Of a stretch of DNA of 64,000 bases, positions 34,919-43,631 are shown piece by piece; the first letter of the stretch is position 1; the number at the start of each line of letters is the position of its first letter. The translations under genes and the position numbers were made by a program. The DNA is from Prosthecochloris sp. (GTDB lineage Bacteria; Bacteroidota; Chlorobiia; Chlorobiales; Chlorobiaceae). Under the pieces are notes generated by a model. That model was not told the DNA's origin, searched no databases, and worked only from the letters and a program-made list of their open reading frames with translations. The stretch is from positions 62,001 to 126,000 of the forward strand of contig JADMLA020000039.1 in the NCBI GenBank assembly GCA_015482705.2, written 5' to 3'.

Positions 34919-36863
34919 GAATATAATCAAGCTGGAATCTCAGGTTCAGCGCTTTTTGTACTTTTTCGATGGTTGAAAAAACGTTTCTGAGGTTCTGCCG
35001 TTCAATTTTGTTAAGGGTTTCCGGTTTTATATAACGGCCCGAGGAAACATTGACAAGACCGTTGACAGCCCGTAAACGCATCAGAAATTCGTATCCTGCC
35101 GCTGCTTCCGCCCCAAGCTCTTTCATACCAGGCACAAGAACCTGAAGACGCTTGAAACGCTCGACAGTGCTGAAATATTCAGGAATCTTCTGTTCGTAGG
35201 CAAGAACCCTGGCGGCATCGGAAAGAGGCATCATAGCACGAGCCTTGATATCGAATTCATTTGCATGATCACGGCTTTTTTCAACCAGAAAATTGCGAAA
35301 AAAACCGAGAGGAGGAGGATTCTGCAAGGCATTTTTAGCGAAAAAACCAAGAAACCCCCGGTTTTTCGCTATAAGATTGAAAATTTCCTGCTTCAGCTCA
35401 GCAGCGAGCTTTGCCTGGCCGAAAACAGGCCTGAAATCAAAAAAAATTGTCGAATGCATGACCGCTTTCGGTTCAGGCGTTACGATCCATCTGGAAAAAT
35501 AACTTTTCCACACGGACAACGGCTGACACCACATCGGATTGCTTGCCATGACGTCTGCCGGACACGCTACAAAACCACAATGCTGAAGGATACCGGTCAC
35601 TTTTCCGCCGAGAGCCAGAAAATACTCATGAACCTCTTCTTTGTCTCCTGCTGCTGGTTCTGCATAAAGAATTGCATTATCCTGATCGGTGCGCAATAGC
35701 TGTTCCTTGCGACCTTCGCTCCCAAGCGACAACCAGCAGAAATCCACATCAGGGCGTACGAATTCCATTTCCCTTTCAAGCTCTTTCAAGGAAAAGTCAA
35801 TCGCTCTTGTGATGATTGCATCATTGATCTCCGTCACGATATTGGAAATGAAATGCACGGCCACTTCTTGCTCCATGTAGACTTGGAGAAGATTCTCCGT
35901 TATGTCTCTTTGTTCCTTGAGCTGATCACGATCCGAAGCCTGCATGATCGCTTTCATGATAACGGCGGGATTATTCCCTTCAGAAGTGATGATATCGTGC
36001 TCTGATATAATCCCTGTAACAGCACTGTCAGGTGAACCGTCCTCTGTCATGCAGAAATGACGCAACTTCGTTTTCACCATGAGCATCACCATATCTGCAA
36101 TGGTCTTACCACCGCTGATCGTATAGACCGGGCTGCTCATGATACTGCTTACCGGCTCTTCCTTGATCGAACCAGGCCTCGAAACAACTTTTTTAGTAAG
36201 ATCGGTGTCGGTAATGATACCGAGGGGATGTTTTTGAGGAGAAACAATGATAATGGAACCGATATTTCGTTCTGACATTATCCTTGCCGCTTCACGGATG
36301 GTAATATCCGGTGAACACGTGATTACGTCCGTAACGGGCTTTACCTCGAGTGTCTCATTCTGCAGAAAACTGTTACATGACTGCTCCCTGTAGAGATGCT
36401 GCCCGATACCGAAAGCTTCGGTCAGCGTGTGTTCGATCTCTTCGACACTTTTTGCGAAAGCACCGGCAAAGAAAAGGGATACTCTGGGATTTGTCTCGAG
36501 AAGATGCCTGATTTTATCGACGGGAAGCTCGAACAGCAGACTTTCTTCAGCAACCTGCGCAGTCAACACATAGTCCTGATGGGCGAAGATGGCTCTTACA
36601 CCGAAAATATCCCCCTCGTCGCAAAGATCAACAAGCACCTCCTTGCCGTCAACATTGTCGAACAGGCGTACTGCACCCTTCATCACCATGAAGGCATGCT
36701 TTTTTAAAGTATCACCCTTTCTAAAAAGAATTTCCCCTTCTTCATGGTAGGTAAGGGAAACCGACTCTGCCAGCTCCTGCAAAATATCAGGAGCGAGTTC
36801 GTCAAAAGGAGGATATTTTTGTAGATCCGCAACTACCCTTTCAACTATGGTATTTGAAGGCAT
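34911..36863 (-). CDS. cNMP-binding, CBS-pair, DUF294 nucleotidyltransferase-like protein
   Basis: A 650-residue multidomain cytoplasmic protein. Residues about 15-130 form a cyclic-nucleotide-binding-like barrel ('EEGEILFRKGDTLKK', 'DLCDEGDIFGVRAIF'). About 175-295 is a pair of CBS domains ('MSERNIGSIIIVS..HPLGIITDTDLTK'). About 330-470 is the DUF294 nucleotidyltransferase fold with 'SLGSEGRKEQLLRTDQDNA', which keeps the GS and DxD pattern. The rest is the DUF294 C-terminal substrate-binding domain. It resembles GlnD-type architecture without the HD domain. No target protein is known; the coupled exonuclease gene is a candidate partner. Confidence 0.88.
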   Translation of the reverse strand: MPSNTIVERVVADLQKYPPFDELAPDILQELAESVSLTYHEEGEILFRKGDTLKKHAFMVMKGAVRLFDNVDGKEVLVDLCDEGDIFGVRAIFAHQDYVLTAQVAEESLLFELPVDKIRHLLETNPRVSLFFAGAFAKSVEEIEHTLTEAFGIGQHLYREQSCNSFLQNETLEVKPVTDVITCSPDITIREAARIMSERNIGSIIIVSPQKHPLGIITDTDLTKKVVSRPGSIKEEPVSSIMSSPVYTISGGKTIADMVMLMVKTKLRHFCMTEDGSPDSAVTGIISEHDIITSEGNNPAVIMKAIMQASDRDQLKEQRDITENLLQVYMEQEVAVHFISNIVTEINDAIITRAIDFSLKELEREMEFVRPDVDFCWLSLGSEGRKEQLLRTDQDNAILYAEPAAGDKEEVHEYFLALGGKVTGILQHCGFVACPADVMASNPMWCQPLSVWKSYFSRWIVTPEPKAVMHSTIFFDFRPVFGQAKLAAELKQEIFNLIAKNRGFLGFFAKNALQNPPPLGFFRNFLVEKSRDHANEFDIKARAMMPLSDAARVLAYEQKIPEYFSTVERFKRLQVLVPGMKELGAEAAAGYEFLMRLRAVNGLVNVSSGRYIKPETLNKIERQNLRNVFSTIEKVQKALNLRFQLDYIRD

Positions 36864-36875
36864 ATACCGGTATGT

Positions 36876-37877
36876 TTAAAGCAACCCTTCTTCTTTATAC
36901 CAATTGAAAGCACGCCGTATACTCTGCTCGATAGGTTCTGTTCTCATATCGAGCTCACGAATGGCCTTCTCTGAAGAGAAATATAAGAACTCTGAAGCCA
37001 CTCTGAACATTGTGGGGTTAAAAAGCTTGGAAACTCGGTTTTTGAAGTGCAGCATTACCAGTAAAGCATGCAGGAATTTTGTAACGAAAAACGGAAGGGG
37101 TACCATGAACATCGGTCTACCGGTAACCCGAGAGATTATATTCGCCAGCTCCTTGTACGTAACATTATCCCCGCCGAGGATGTAACGCTCTCCGGTACGA
37201 CCTACCTCCATTGCACGAACTACTGCCTCGACAACAATCTCAACGTCGACGACACAAACGCCCCCAAGAGGGTAGAACGGCATTTTTTTATGATACGCGT
37301 CTTTTATGAGGCGACCGGCATTGAAGTTGACATCGCCCGCCCCGAATACATAAGCCGGATTGACGATAACACAATCGAGCCCTTTTTCTACGGCTTTTTT
37401 GACCTCGATTTCAGCTTGCCTTTTTGTTTCAGCATAGTACAAGCCAACCTTATCGAAATTCCACTCCGATGATTCATTGCAGGGAGGATCGTTCTTTTTG
37501 GAAATCCCGACAGCGGTTATGGAACTGACATGAACGACTCTGCCGACCTGCTTGTTGAGAGCGGCCTGCATGACATTGCGGGTTCCATCGACATTAATGG
37601 AACGGAGAAGGCCTACTTTACCGTTTGACCCGCCCATATAGGTATATCCCGCCGAATGATACACCTGATCCATACCTTCAAATGCATCTTGAAGGGAATC
37701 CACATTCGTAATGTCGCCTTCCACTATATGAACCTTGCCTGCAACGTCCGAAAAGAGTTCAAGATTTGAACCCTTCCGAACGAGGGCATATACTTCATCA
37801 CCGCCAGAAAGCAGCTTTCGTACAAGACGTGAACCAATAAAACCGGTAGCACCGGTCACCAATATTTTTCGTGACAC
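36876..37877 (-). CDS. Extended short-chain dehydrogenase (NAD-dependent epimerase/dihydroflavonol reductase type)
   Basis: A 333-residue protein with the Rossmann glycine motif 'ILVTGATGFIGSRLVRKLL', 'VYHSAGYTYMGGS' and the catalytic 'YYAETKRQAE' (YxxxK) preceded by 'VHVSSITAVG'. It resembles dihydroflavonol-4-reductase-like and hopanoid-associated sugar epimerases. The substrate is unknown. The GTG start at 37877 directly follows the stop codon of the upstream lipoprotein gene with no gap, so the two genes are coupled. Confidence 0.88.
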   Translation of the reverse strand: MSRKILVTGATGFIGSRLVRKLLSGGDEVYALVRKGSNLELFSDVAGKVHIVEGDITNVDSLQDAFEGMDQVYHSAGYTYMGGSNGKVGLLRSINVDGTRNVMQAALNKQVGRVVHVSSITAVGISKKNDPPCNESSEWNFDKVGLYYAETKRQAEIEVKKAVEKGLDCVIVNPAYVFGAGDVNFNAGRLIKDAYHKKMPFYPLGGVCVVDVEIVVEAVVRAMEVGRTGERYILGGDNVTYKELANIISRVTGRPMFMVPLPFFVTKFLHALLVMLHFKNRVSKLFNPTMFRVASEFLYFSSEKAIRELDMRTEPIEQSIRRAFNWYKEEGLL

Positions 37878-38462
37878 TTACTCGGCAGACTCCGTTGTTT
37901 CAGAAAGCACAGTCTCTTCAGATACATCGGCTGTTTGAGAAACAGTATCTTCCTCAGCCTGAGCAGAAACTACCGGGGCTTCTTCAGCTCCTAATTCGTC
38001 AAGCTGATCGGCAAGATCGTAGAATTTTTCTTGAATAGCCTCGTTTTCTCCTGCAAGCTCTTCGAAACGTTCACGATTTTCTTCCAGAAGTTCTTTGATA
38101 AGGCTCATGCTGTACTCAAGAGGAGCTCCACCGAGTTTTTCCTGATAACCCGCAACAGCATCGTATATGCCATTCATCTCGTCAATATTCTCTTTCAGCA
38201 TTGAAAATTCACTTCCGTATTGACTTACCAGCTTATCGAGTCCCTCGCTGTACTCCCATTTCAGATCTTCCTTCAATCCGTCAAGAACACCTTGCTGCTC
38301 CATTGTTACAGCTTTCAGAGCCGTTAACTCATCGCTTATTTCTGCCATGGTTTGCTCGATTTCACTCCTCAACCCCTCTTTTTCCCCGCTTCCGCAGGCT
38401 GCGAGACTGACGAACAGAAGGAGAACGCATACCTGTTTTAGAAATGTGATAGACTGCTTCAT
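37878..38462 (-). CDS. Coiled-coil lipoprotein of unknown function
   Basis: A 194-residue acidic protein. The leader 'LLLFVSLAACGSGEKEG' contains a lipobox with cysteine 23. The mature part (about 30-160) is predicted helix with heptad-like repeats ('EIEQTMAEISDELTALKAV', 'LLEENRERFEELAGENEAIQ'). It ends in a low-complexity tail of Glu, Thr, Ser and Val. It is likely anchored to a membrane and exposed to the periplasm. The SDR gene starts immediately at its end. Confidence 0.75.
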   Translation of the reverse strand: MKQSITFLKQVCVLLLFVSLAACGSGEKEGLRSEIEQTMAEISDELTALKAVTMEQQGVLDGLKEDLKWEYSEGLDKLVSQYGSEFSMLKENIDEMNGIYDAVAGYQEKLGGAPLEYSMSLIKELLEENRERFEELAGENEAIQEKFYDLADQLDELGAEEAPVVSAQAEEDTVSQTADVSEETVLSETTESAE

Positions 38463-38550
38463 ATTTCACCTGTTTTTTTATGTTAAGGGTACTTGCACGA
38501 GCTGTTCCGCACCCATGATTATGACAAAGTAACTTGCTTTTTCTACGGGG

Positions 38551-39561
38551 TCAATCGGCGCTCAGCTCACCATCGATGATCTGCTTGCGGATTCCCTCGA
38601 CTCTCACGTGAACATCATCTCCGATCAATTGCGCATTGTTTTCATTGTACACATAATCGGTGTAACGACCATTCAATCCATAAACATTCATCCGTCCTCC
38701 TCGAAACGTTCCCGACTGGACCTGCTCAATTGTCGTAAAGACGGTTCGATCGATCGCTTTCGTGATACTGGTCAGAACATATCCTGGAGCGAGATCACCC
38801 TGATCCCGATCCGTCCCGATAACCAGATTACCTGTCTCACGGGCAGCTTCAACTACGCCGACGCCACTCAAACCTGCAGCCTGATAGATGATATCGACCC
38901 CCCTGGCATACTGACCGAGCGCCAATTCCTTGCCTTTGGCCGGATTCGCAAAGGCACTGCCCGTCATACCGATATACCCAGAAATGACAATAATATCAGG
39001 GTTCACATATTTCGCACCGGCTGCGTAGCCATTTTCAAACCGTTTGATGATATTCGACTCCATCCCTCCGATGAATCCTATTGACCCGGTTTTCGTTGAC
39101 AAACCGGCAAGTGCCCCGGCCAGAAAAGATCCTCGTTTATCTTCAAATGCAATCCCGGAAAGATTCTGAGGAATCATCGCACCTTTTTTCGGCTGATAGT
39201 CGATACAGGCAAAATACTTATCAGGAAACTCTTCAGCCATCTCAGAGATATCTTCACTGAAAAGAAGTCCCACGCCAAAAATCACCTTGACCGAAGGATC
39301 GGCTGCCAGTTGCCTCAATGCAGCTTCCCTGTCAGCACCTTCGCCCGAAGGCTCTATAAAAACAATATCCACACCGAGTGAATCCCTTGACATTTCAAGA
39401 CCATTATATGCTACATCGTTAAAAGATTTATCGCCTCTCCCACCAACGTCAAAAACCATACCGACGGTCATGTTGCCGGAAACATCATGAGGAGGAGCTT
39501 GCGATGAGCAACCCGCAAGAAGCATTATCACCATGCCGAGTAACGAGAACGAATATTTCAT
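38551..39561 (-). CDS. BMP/PnrA-family substrate-binding lipoprotein
   Basis: A 336-residue lipoprotein with a lipobox at 'MLLAGCSSQ'. It belongs to the BMP/Med family, whose members bind nucleosides for ABC import. Visible family strings are 'VGMVFDVGGRGDKSFND', 'VKVIFGVGLLFSEDI', 'GSIGFIGGMESNIIKRFENGY' and 'IIYQAAGLSGVGVVEAA'. No ABC permease or ATPase is adjacent, so the transporter is elsewhere or the protein acts as a sensor. Confidence 0.88.
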   Translation of the reverse strand: MKYSFSLLGMVIMLLAGCSSQAPPHDVSGNMTVGMVFDVGGRGDKSFNDVAYNGLEMSRDSLGVDIVFIEPSGEGADREAALRQLAADPSVKVIFGVGLLFSEDISEMAEEFPDKYFACIDYQPKKGAMIPQNLSGIAFEDKRGSFLAGALAGLSTKTGSIGFIGGMESNIIKRFENGYAAGAKYVNPDIIVISGYIGMTGSAFANPAKGKELALGQYARGVDIIYQAAGLSGVGVVEAARETGNLVIGTDRDQGDLAPGYVLTSITKAIDRTVFTTIEQVQSGTFRGGRMNVYGLNGRYTDYVYNENNAQLIGDDVHVRVEGIRKQIIDGELSAD

Positions 39562-39889
39562 ATGGCAATGTTTAACGCTTGTGTGAATAGAAATAATTAA
39601 AGGTATAACCCAAATAGAGAAACTACCCTAAACGTCCAAAAAAGTCAGGTCGATTTGAAACATTCAATGCCCGGTTCAGGTAGAAATTACAGAGGCTTAA
39701 CATAAGAAAAACTTGGCCTTTTTAAAAGTGATAACACAAGTTGAAACAATTACCAGCCACAGACAAAAGAGGCTCGCTATGGAAAAAATAAACCCGATAT
39801 GTTACGATTATGGAAGCACTCTATCCAAGTAATCAATGAAGTAATTAGTATATTGAAAAATATCGGTTGATACTCTTTACTCCTTTCTT
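39562..39889. other. AT-rich divergent intergenic region
   Basis: This 328-bp gap lies between the leftward BMP gene and the rightward CHAD gene and should contain both promoters. I see no supportable coding sequence or structured RNA; the only short frames lack ribosome-binding sites. Confidence 0.5.
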
Positions 39890-41446
39890 ATGAATACAAG
39901 CCTTGACCCTCTTTTTTTCTTCGTTTCAGATACCTTTGACCTTCCTCTGCTCTTCAAAGGCAAACATATTCCGTTCTCTTTACAGGCAGCCCCCCAAAAA
40001 AACGAAACGATTCGTTTTTTCGACACTTTCGATTGGAAAGGTTGGAGCCAAAAAAAAGCAATCGTTCACTACGGTTCCCGACTTCGTATTGTGGAAATAA
40101 AAAATGGCAGGGAATTGGGTTCTGCTTCACTAAGAAAAAAACCGCAGAATTTTTTTGCTGGAAATATCGCTGAAAAGACAATAGCCTCGAGACTACTCGA
40201 TATTTCAAAGCTCAGAGCTTTCATCTGCTTCGGAACGGTCGAAACCGAAGTGAAGAGATGGCGGGTTCTCGATGAAAACCAGAAAACCGTCGCATCAATC
40301 GAACTGCGCTCGATACAGTCGAACTCCGAAGAGCCTGCAACAATCGCTCTCAAGCTTTCCCCGATAAGAGGTTATGGGAAAGAACTTGAAACTATCGCAG
40401 AGCGGCTTCAACAAAGTTCCGATTATAAAGAAAAATCCAATTTTCTCGACTTTTACACAGCGGTACTTGCTGCAACGGGAACTACCCCGGCATACTATTC
40501 GCCCAAGCCCTCTCTCAAGCTAAAACCCGGCAACACCATCCATGAGTCAGCGAGACAATTACTGCTTTCAACGCTCGAGGTCATTCATATCAACGAGCAA
40601 TGGATCCCCCAAAACATCGACACAGAATTTTTGCACGACTACCGTGTCGCCATCCGCAGAACACGTTCGATCCTTGCTCAGTTAAAAGGAATTTTTCCAC
40701 ATGAAGAGCTTTATCGTTACAAGCAGGCATTCCGAGAACTCGGAAAAAGAACCAACAATCTTCGAGACCAGGACGTTTACCTGATTCAGGCCAAAAAGTT
40801 CAAAGACCTTCTCCCTGTCACCATGCGTGACTCCCTCGATCCATTTTTCGCAGACCTTCGGAATCGTCACAGAAAAGAGTTGAGAAATTTCTCACGATAT
40901 CTTGGTTCCGAAAAGTACCGGCATTTTATGAAGGAATGGGAATCGTTTCTAAAAAATGAAACATTACCGGATTCAAAAACCACCCCTGATGCAGAAAAGA
41001 AAACTTCGGAAGTTGCCGTGTCGACAATACAAAAGGCATGGAAAAAAGTCATCCGTCACGGCAGGAGCGTCAGCCGGATCGCAACCGATACAGAACTTCA
41101 CGCTTTACGCCTCGACTGTAAAAAGCTGCGTTATCTACTGGAATTTTATGCGTCTCTCTTTCCTGCCAAGACGCTTTTGAACATTGTTCGTCAGCTAAAA
41201 ACACTACAGGACAATCTTGGAACGTTTGTCGACCTGTCAGTACAACAAAACTATCTCAACGACTATCTTTCACACCTCGAGTCCACAACCCACAACATTC
41301 CTTTTGCCGCTTCGCTCGGCGGACTGGTAACTGCATTGCATCACGAACGAGAAAATGTTCGTTCACATTTTCATAGTGCTTTCGACGTTTTTGACAAACC
41401 TGAAACCGAAGCCCTTTTCAACCAGTTGCTCAACAAATACCGCTGA
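39890..41446 (+). CDS. CHAD-domain protein with degenerate CYTH-like N-terminus
   Basis: A 518-residue cytoplasmic protein. The C-terminal half (about 215-515) is a CHAD domain: 'DYRVAIRRTRSILAQLKGIF', 'FRELGKRTNNLRDQDVYL' and 'LRLDCKKLRYLLEFYASLF' give the arrayed Arg, Lys and His that bind polyphosphate in this family. The N-terminal part shows CYTH-like strands ('FGTVETEVKRWRVLDENQ', 'ASIELRSI') but lacks the leading ExExK catalytic motif, so it is unlikely to be an active triphosphatase. CHAD proteins are known to associate with polyphosphate granules. The gene is followed, one base after its stop codon, by a ParA ATPase gene, so the two are almost certainly cotranscribed. Confidence 0.85.
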   Translation: MNTSLDPLFFFVSDTFDLPLLFKGKHIPFSLQAAPQKNETIRFFDTFDWKGWSQKKAIVHYGSRLRIVEIKNGRELGSASLRKKPQNFFAGNIAEKTIASRLLDISKLRAFICFGTVETEVKRWRVLDENQKTVASIELRSIQSNSEEPATIALKLSPIRGYGKELETIAERLQQSSDYKEKSNFLDFYTAVLAATGTTPAYYSPKPSLKLKPGNTIHESARQLLLSTLEVIHINEQWIPQNIDTEFLHDYRVAIRRTRSILAQLKGIFPHEELYRYKQAFRELGKRTNNLRDQDVYLIQAKKFKDLLPVTMRDSLDPFFADLRNRHRKELRNFSRYLGSEKYRHFMKEWESFLKNETLPDSKTTPDAEKKTSEVAVSTIQKAWKKVIRHGRSVSRIATDTELHALRLDCKKLRYLLEFYASLFPAKTLLNIVRQLKTLQDNLGTFVDLSVQQNYLNDYLSHLESTTHNIPFAASLGGLVTALHHERENVRSHFHSAFDVFDKPETEALFNQLLNKYR

Positions 41447-41447
41447 C

Positions 41448-42191
41448 ATGAAAACCATTGCACTCTACAGCATCAAGGGAGGTGTAGGAAAAACCGCATC
41501 TGCAGTCAATCTGGCGTATCTTTCTTCTCTTGCCGCCCCCCCAACGCTTATCTGCGATCTTGATCCGCAAGGGGCGAGTTCATTCTACTTCCGAATCGTT
41601 CCGAACAAAAAATACTCGAGCAAAAAATTTCTCAAGGGAAATAAAAAAATCTATGATAACATCAAAGGTACGGACTACGACAATCTCGACCTTTTACCAG
41701 CAGATTTTTCATACCGGAATCTGGACATTGAACTGCAGGAGGAAAAAAAACCTCAAAAGAAACTGAAAAGTAACATCCAGGAACTCAACACCGAATACCC
41801 TTACATCTTTTTCGATTGCCCGCCGAACCTCACCCTTTTATCTGAAAGCGTCTTTACAGCTTCGGACTTCATTCTCGTTCCGCTCATCCCGACAACCCTT
41901 TCGCTGAGAACTTTTGAACAGTTGCTTGCTTTCTTTAAAACAAACAAACTCGACACCTCGAAAATCAGAGGTTTTTTCACCATGTTCGAACGCCGTAAGG
42001 CCATGCACCGGGATATTGTCGAGGAATACTGTGGAAAAAAGCGTTTCCTCAATCGGATCATTCCATACAACTCGGAAGTTGAGAAAATGGGCATCTATCG
42101 AGCACCTCTCAACGCTGTCAGGCCGAATGCTCCGGCGGCAATAGCCTATAAAGAGTTATGGGAAGAGTTATCGAACGAAATTGACCGGTAA
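41448..42191 (+). CDS. Orphan ParA-family ATPase
   Basis: A 247-residue ParA/MinD-type ATPase. The deviant Walker A box is 'YSIKGGVGKTASAVNLAYL' with the signature lysine, Walker A' is 'LICDLDPQGASS' and Walker B is 'YIFFDCPPNLTLL'. No ParB gene and no parS-like repeat is visible, so this is not an ordinary chromosome-partition locus. Such orphans commonly position protein complexes or organelles on the nucleoid. Coupling to the CHAD gene (start overlaps the window just after its stop) suggests a polyphosphate-related cargo, which is inference. ATG 41448 is chosen; the frame is open upstream only because it overlaps the CHAD gene. Confidence 0.88.
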   Translation: MKTIALYSIKGGVGKTASAVNLAYLSSLAAPPTLICDLDPQGASSFYFRIVPNKKYSSKKFLKGNKKIYDNIKGTDYDNLDLLPADFSYRNLDIELQEEKKPQKKLKSNIQELNTEYPYIFFDCPPNLTLLSESVFTASDFILVPLIPTTLSLRTFEQLLAFFKTNKLDTSKIRGFFTMFERRKAMHRDIVEEYCGKKRFLNRIIPYNSEVEKMGIYRAPLNAVRPNAPAAIAYKELWEELSNEIDR

Positions 42192-42272
42192 TGCATCATA
42201 ACGACAACTATAGGCCAATCCATCATTTGTAATCATTGATCTTTTTCTATACATTATCTTCCCTATGAACAA

Positions 42273-42343
42273 GGCGAAGTGGCCGAGTGGCTAGGCAGAG
42301 GTCTGCAAAACCTTTTACAGCGGTTCGAATCCGCTCTTCGCCT
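42273..42343 (+). tRNA. tRNA-Cys (anticodon GCA)
   Basis: A 71-nt cloverleaf. The acceptor stem GGCGAAG pairs perfectly with CTTCGCC, with a T discriminator base. The D arm is in GCCGAGTGGCTAGGC, the anticodon stem AGGT/ACCT encloses loop CTGCAAA with GCA at 42305-42307, and the T arm is GCGGTTCGAATCCGC. CCA is not encoded. It is followed at once by a hairpin terminator. Confidence 0.95.
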
Positions 42344-42352
42344 CAAACATGA

Positions 42353-42391
42353 AAGAGGCTGTCCTTTTGAGACAGCCTCTTGTATTTTTTT
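42353..42391 (+). terminator. Terminator after tRNA-Cys, GAGGCTGT hairpin family
   Basis: Perfect 11-bp stem AAGAGGCTGTC (42353-42363) / GACAGCCTCTT (42371-42381), a 7-nt loop and a seven-T run from 42385. It is the strongest member of the recurring hairpin family. Confidence 0.9.
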
Positions 42392-42499
42392 GGGGACATT
42401 CGTTTTCAAAGCATCGATTCAAGAGGATGGTTTGCCCTCTTTCTCTCCGTTATCCTCGGGTATGACATCGGGGAATTTTGGGTACTGACTGACAATCAT

Positions 42500-42537
42500 G
42501 AGGCTTTCTCACATCTGTTTCTGAGACAGCCTGTTTC
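42500..42537. repeat. Degenerate copy of the GAGGCTGT hairpin
   Basis: GAGGCT...TGAGACAGCCT.TTTCTT keeps the right arm of the family (GAGACAGCC, 42523-42531) but only a short left arm (AGGCT, 42501-42505). It lies 120 nt after an intact copy, downstream of the leftward DUF2939 gene. Confidence 0.5.
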
Positions 42538-42571
42538 TTATTCTATACCTCCATGTTCATCCTCCGCTCTT

Positions 42572-43111
42572 TCATAACATCGGAAACAGTATGTCCGAAA
42601 GCTTCCATCCCATCCCCCTGCGGCTGAAAACAAATTTCACCTCCTTTCCCAACTCATTCTCCGGAAGAGTAACCACAAATTCATCGAACGATTCATAAGA
42701 CATGACAGCATCGGTAAAAGGCTCCTGCGATTGTTGATTCGTAGAAGAACGACCATCTTCCTCAATCACGAACTGTTGACTCTCCATCATCCGCGTAATA
42801 CCGGCCGGAGTAACAATAGCGTCAATCATTCTTTCCACCACCATACCGCCCAAAGCCGCCCCAAAAGCAGCGAACTGGTCATCTTCATCCATATCTTCCG
42901 ACAACATGCCATTCAAGATGTCCGCATTGAGACGGTCTTTCAGGTTCTGCCGTAAAACAGGAAAATCGACATGTTCGGATAACGCATCAGCATCATTGCT
43001 CTTTACGGCTGCCTCTATCTGGTTGACAGTGATATAGGGTGTAGCGAACAGATACAGCAGCAGAAAAACAAGGACAGCAACAACCGCGGTAATAATTTTT
43101 GAATTTTTCAT
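42572..43111 (-). CDS. DUF2939 family protein
   Basis: A 179-residue protein with one N-terminal membrane segment ('IITAVVAVLVFLLLYLFATPYI') followed by the DUF2939 pattern: 'AAVKSNDADALSEHVDFPVLRQNLKDRL', 'GGMVVERMIDAIVTPAGITRMM' and 'FSRRGMGWKLSDILFP'. Anchored in the inner membrane with the rest probably periplasmic. Function of the family is not known. It is transcribed alone. Confidence 0.8.
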   Translation of the reverse strand: MKNSKIITAVVAVLVFLLLYLFATPYITVNQIEAAVKSNDADALSEHVDFPVLRQNLKDRLNADILNGMLSEDMDEDDQFAAFGAALGGMVVERMIDAIVTPAGITRMMESQQFVIEEDGRSSTNQQSQEPFTDAVMSYESFDEFVVTLPENELGKEVKFVFSRRGMGWKLSDILFPML

Positions 43112-43200
43112 TTTTAGTGAGGCTTAACTTTTTTACCCTGAAAATGCATTTTTATCACCCGACAATTCCGCTTTATAAAACATAAATAGCAAAGAACTGT

Positions 43201-43557
43201 TTATGGGCAAGCCTGTGCAATCATGACCGTCACACGTTTTTCGCTCACCTCTTCAAGACCGCCGCGCAGCTTGATATGCCTCCTGTATTTGCCCTTTCCT
43301 TCCAGGATTGCATCCGGATCGTGAAATGATGCTCCGTGACTAAATTCTACGGAGACATGCTCCTTGTAGACAAAAATACCCCCTGTCAGTTCCCTGTCTT
43401 TCAGAAAAACTATCCCTCCGTATTTAACTGCTTCCGAAAGATCCGGACATGTTTTCAGAAAAAGGGATCGAACTCCGGCCACAATGTCGTGAAACTCAAA
43501 AGAATGCTTTTGTATATCATGCATGTGCGCTTCGACACTACCTTTAGATTGCACCAT
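43201..43557 (-). CDS. DUF1801-like small protein
   Basis: A 118-residue soluble protein. 'FHDIVAGVRSLFLKTCPDLSEAVKYGGIVFLKD' and 'GGIFVYKEHVSVEFSHGASFHDPDAILEGKGKYRRHIKL' follow the DUF1801/YdhG pattern, whose biochemical role is unknown. The start ATG 43557 is preferred over an upstream frame start at 43617 that would add an unusual serine-rich extension. It lies 74 nt downstream of a methyltransferase gene on the same strand. Confidence 0.75.
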   Translation of the reverse strand: MVQSKGSVEAHMHDIQKHSFEFHDIVAGVRSLFLKTCPDLSEAVKYGGIVFLKDRELTGGIFVYKEHVSVEFSHGASFHDPDAILEGKGKYRRHIKLRGGLEEVSEKRVTVMIAQACP

Positions 43558-43631
43558 GTTCTTTGTTTCTTTAGGTGAGTTAAAAAAAACGGCGTCCGGC
43601 GAACGACTTGAGCTCAAGGCGGGCCAAAATG

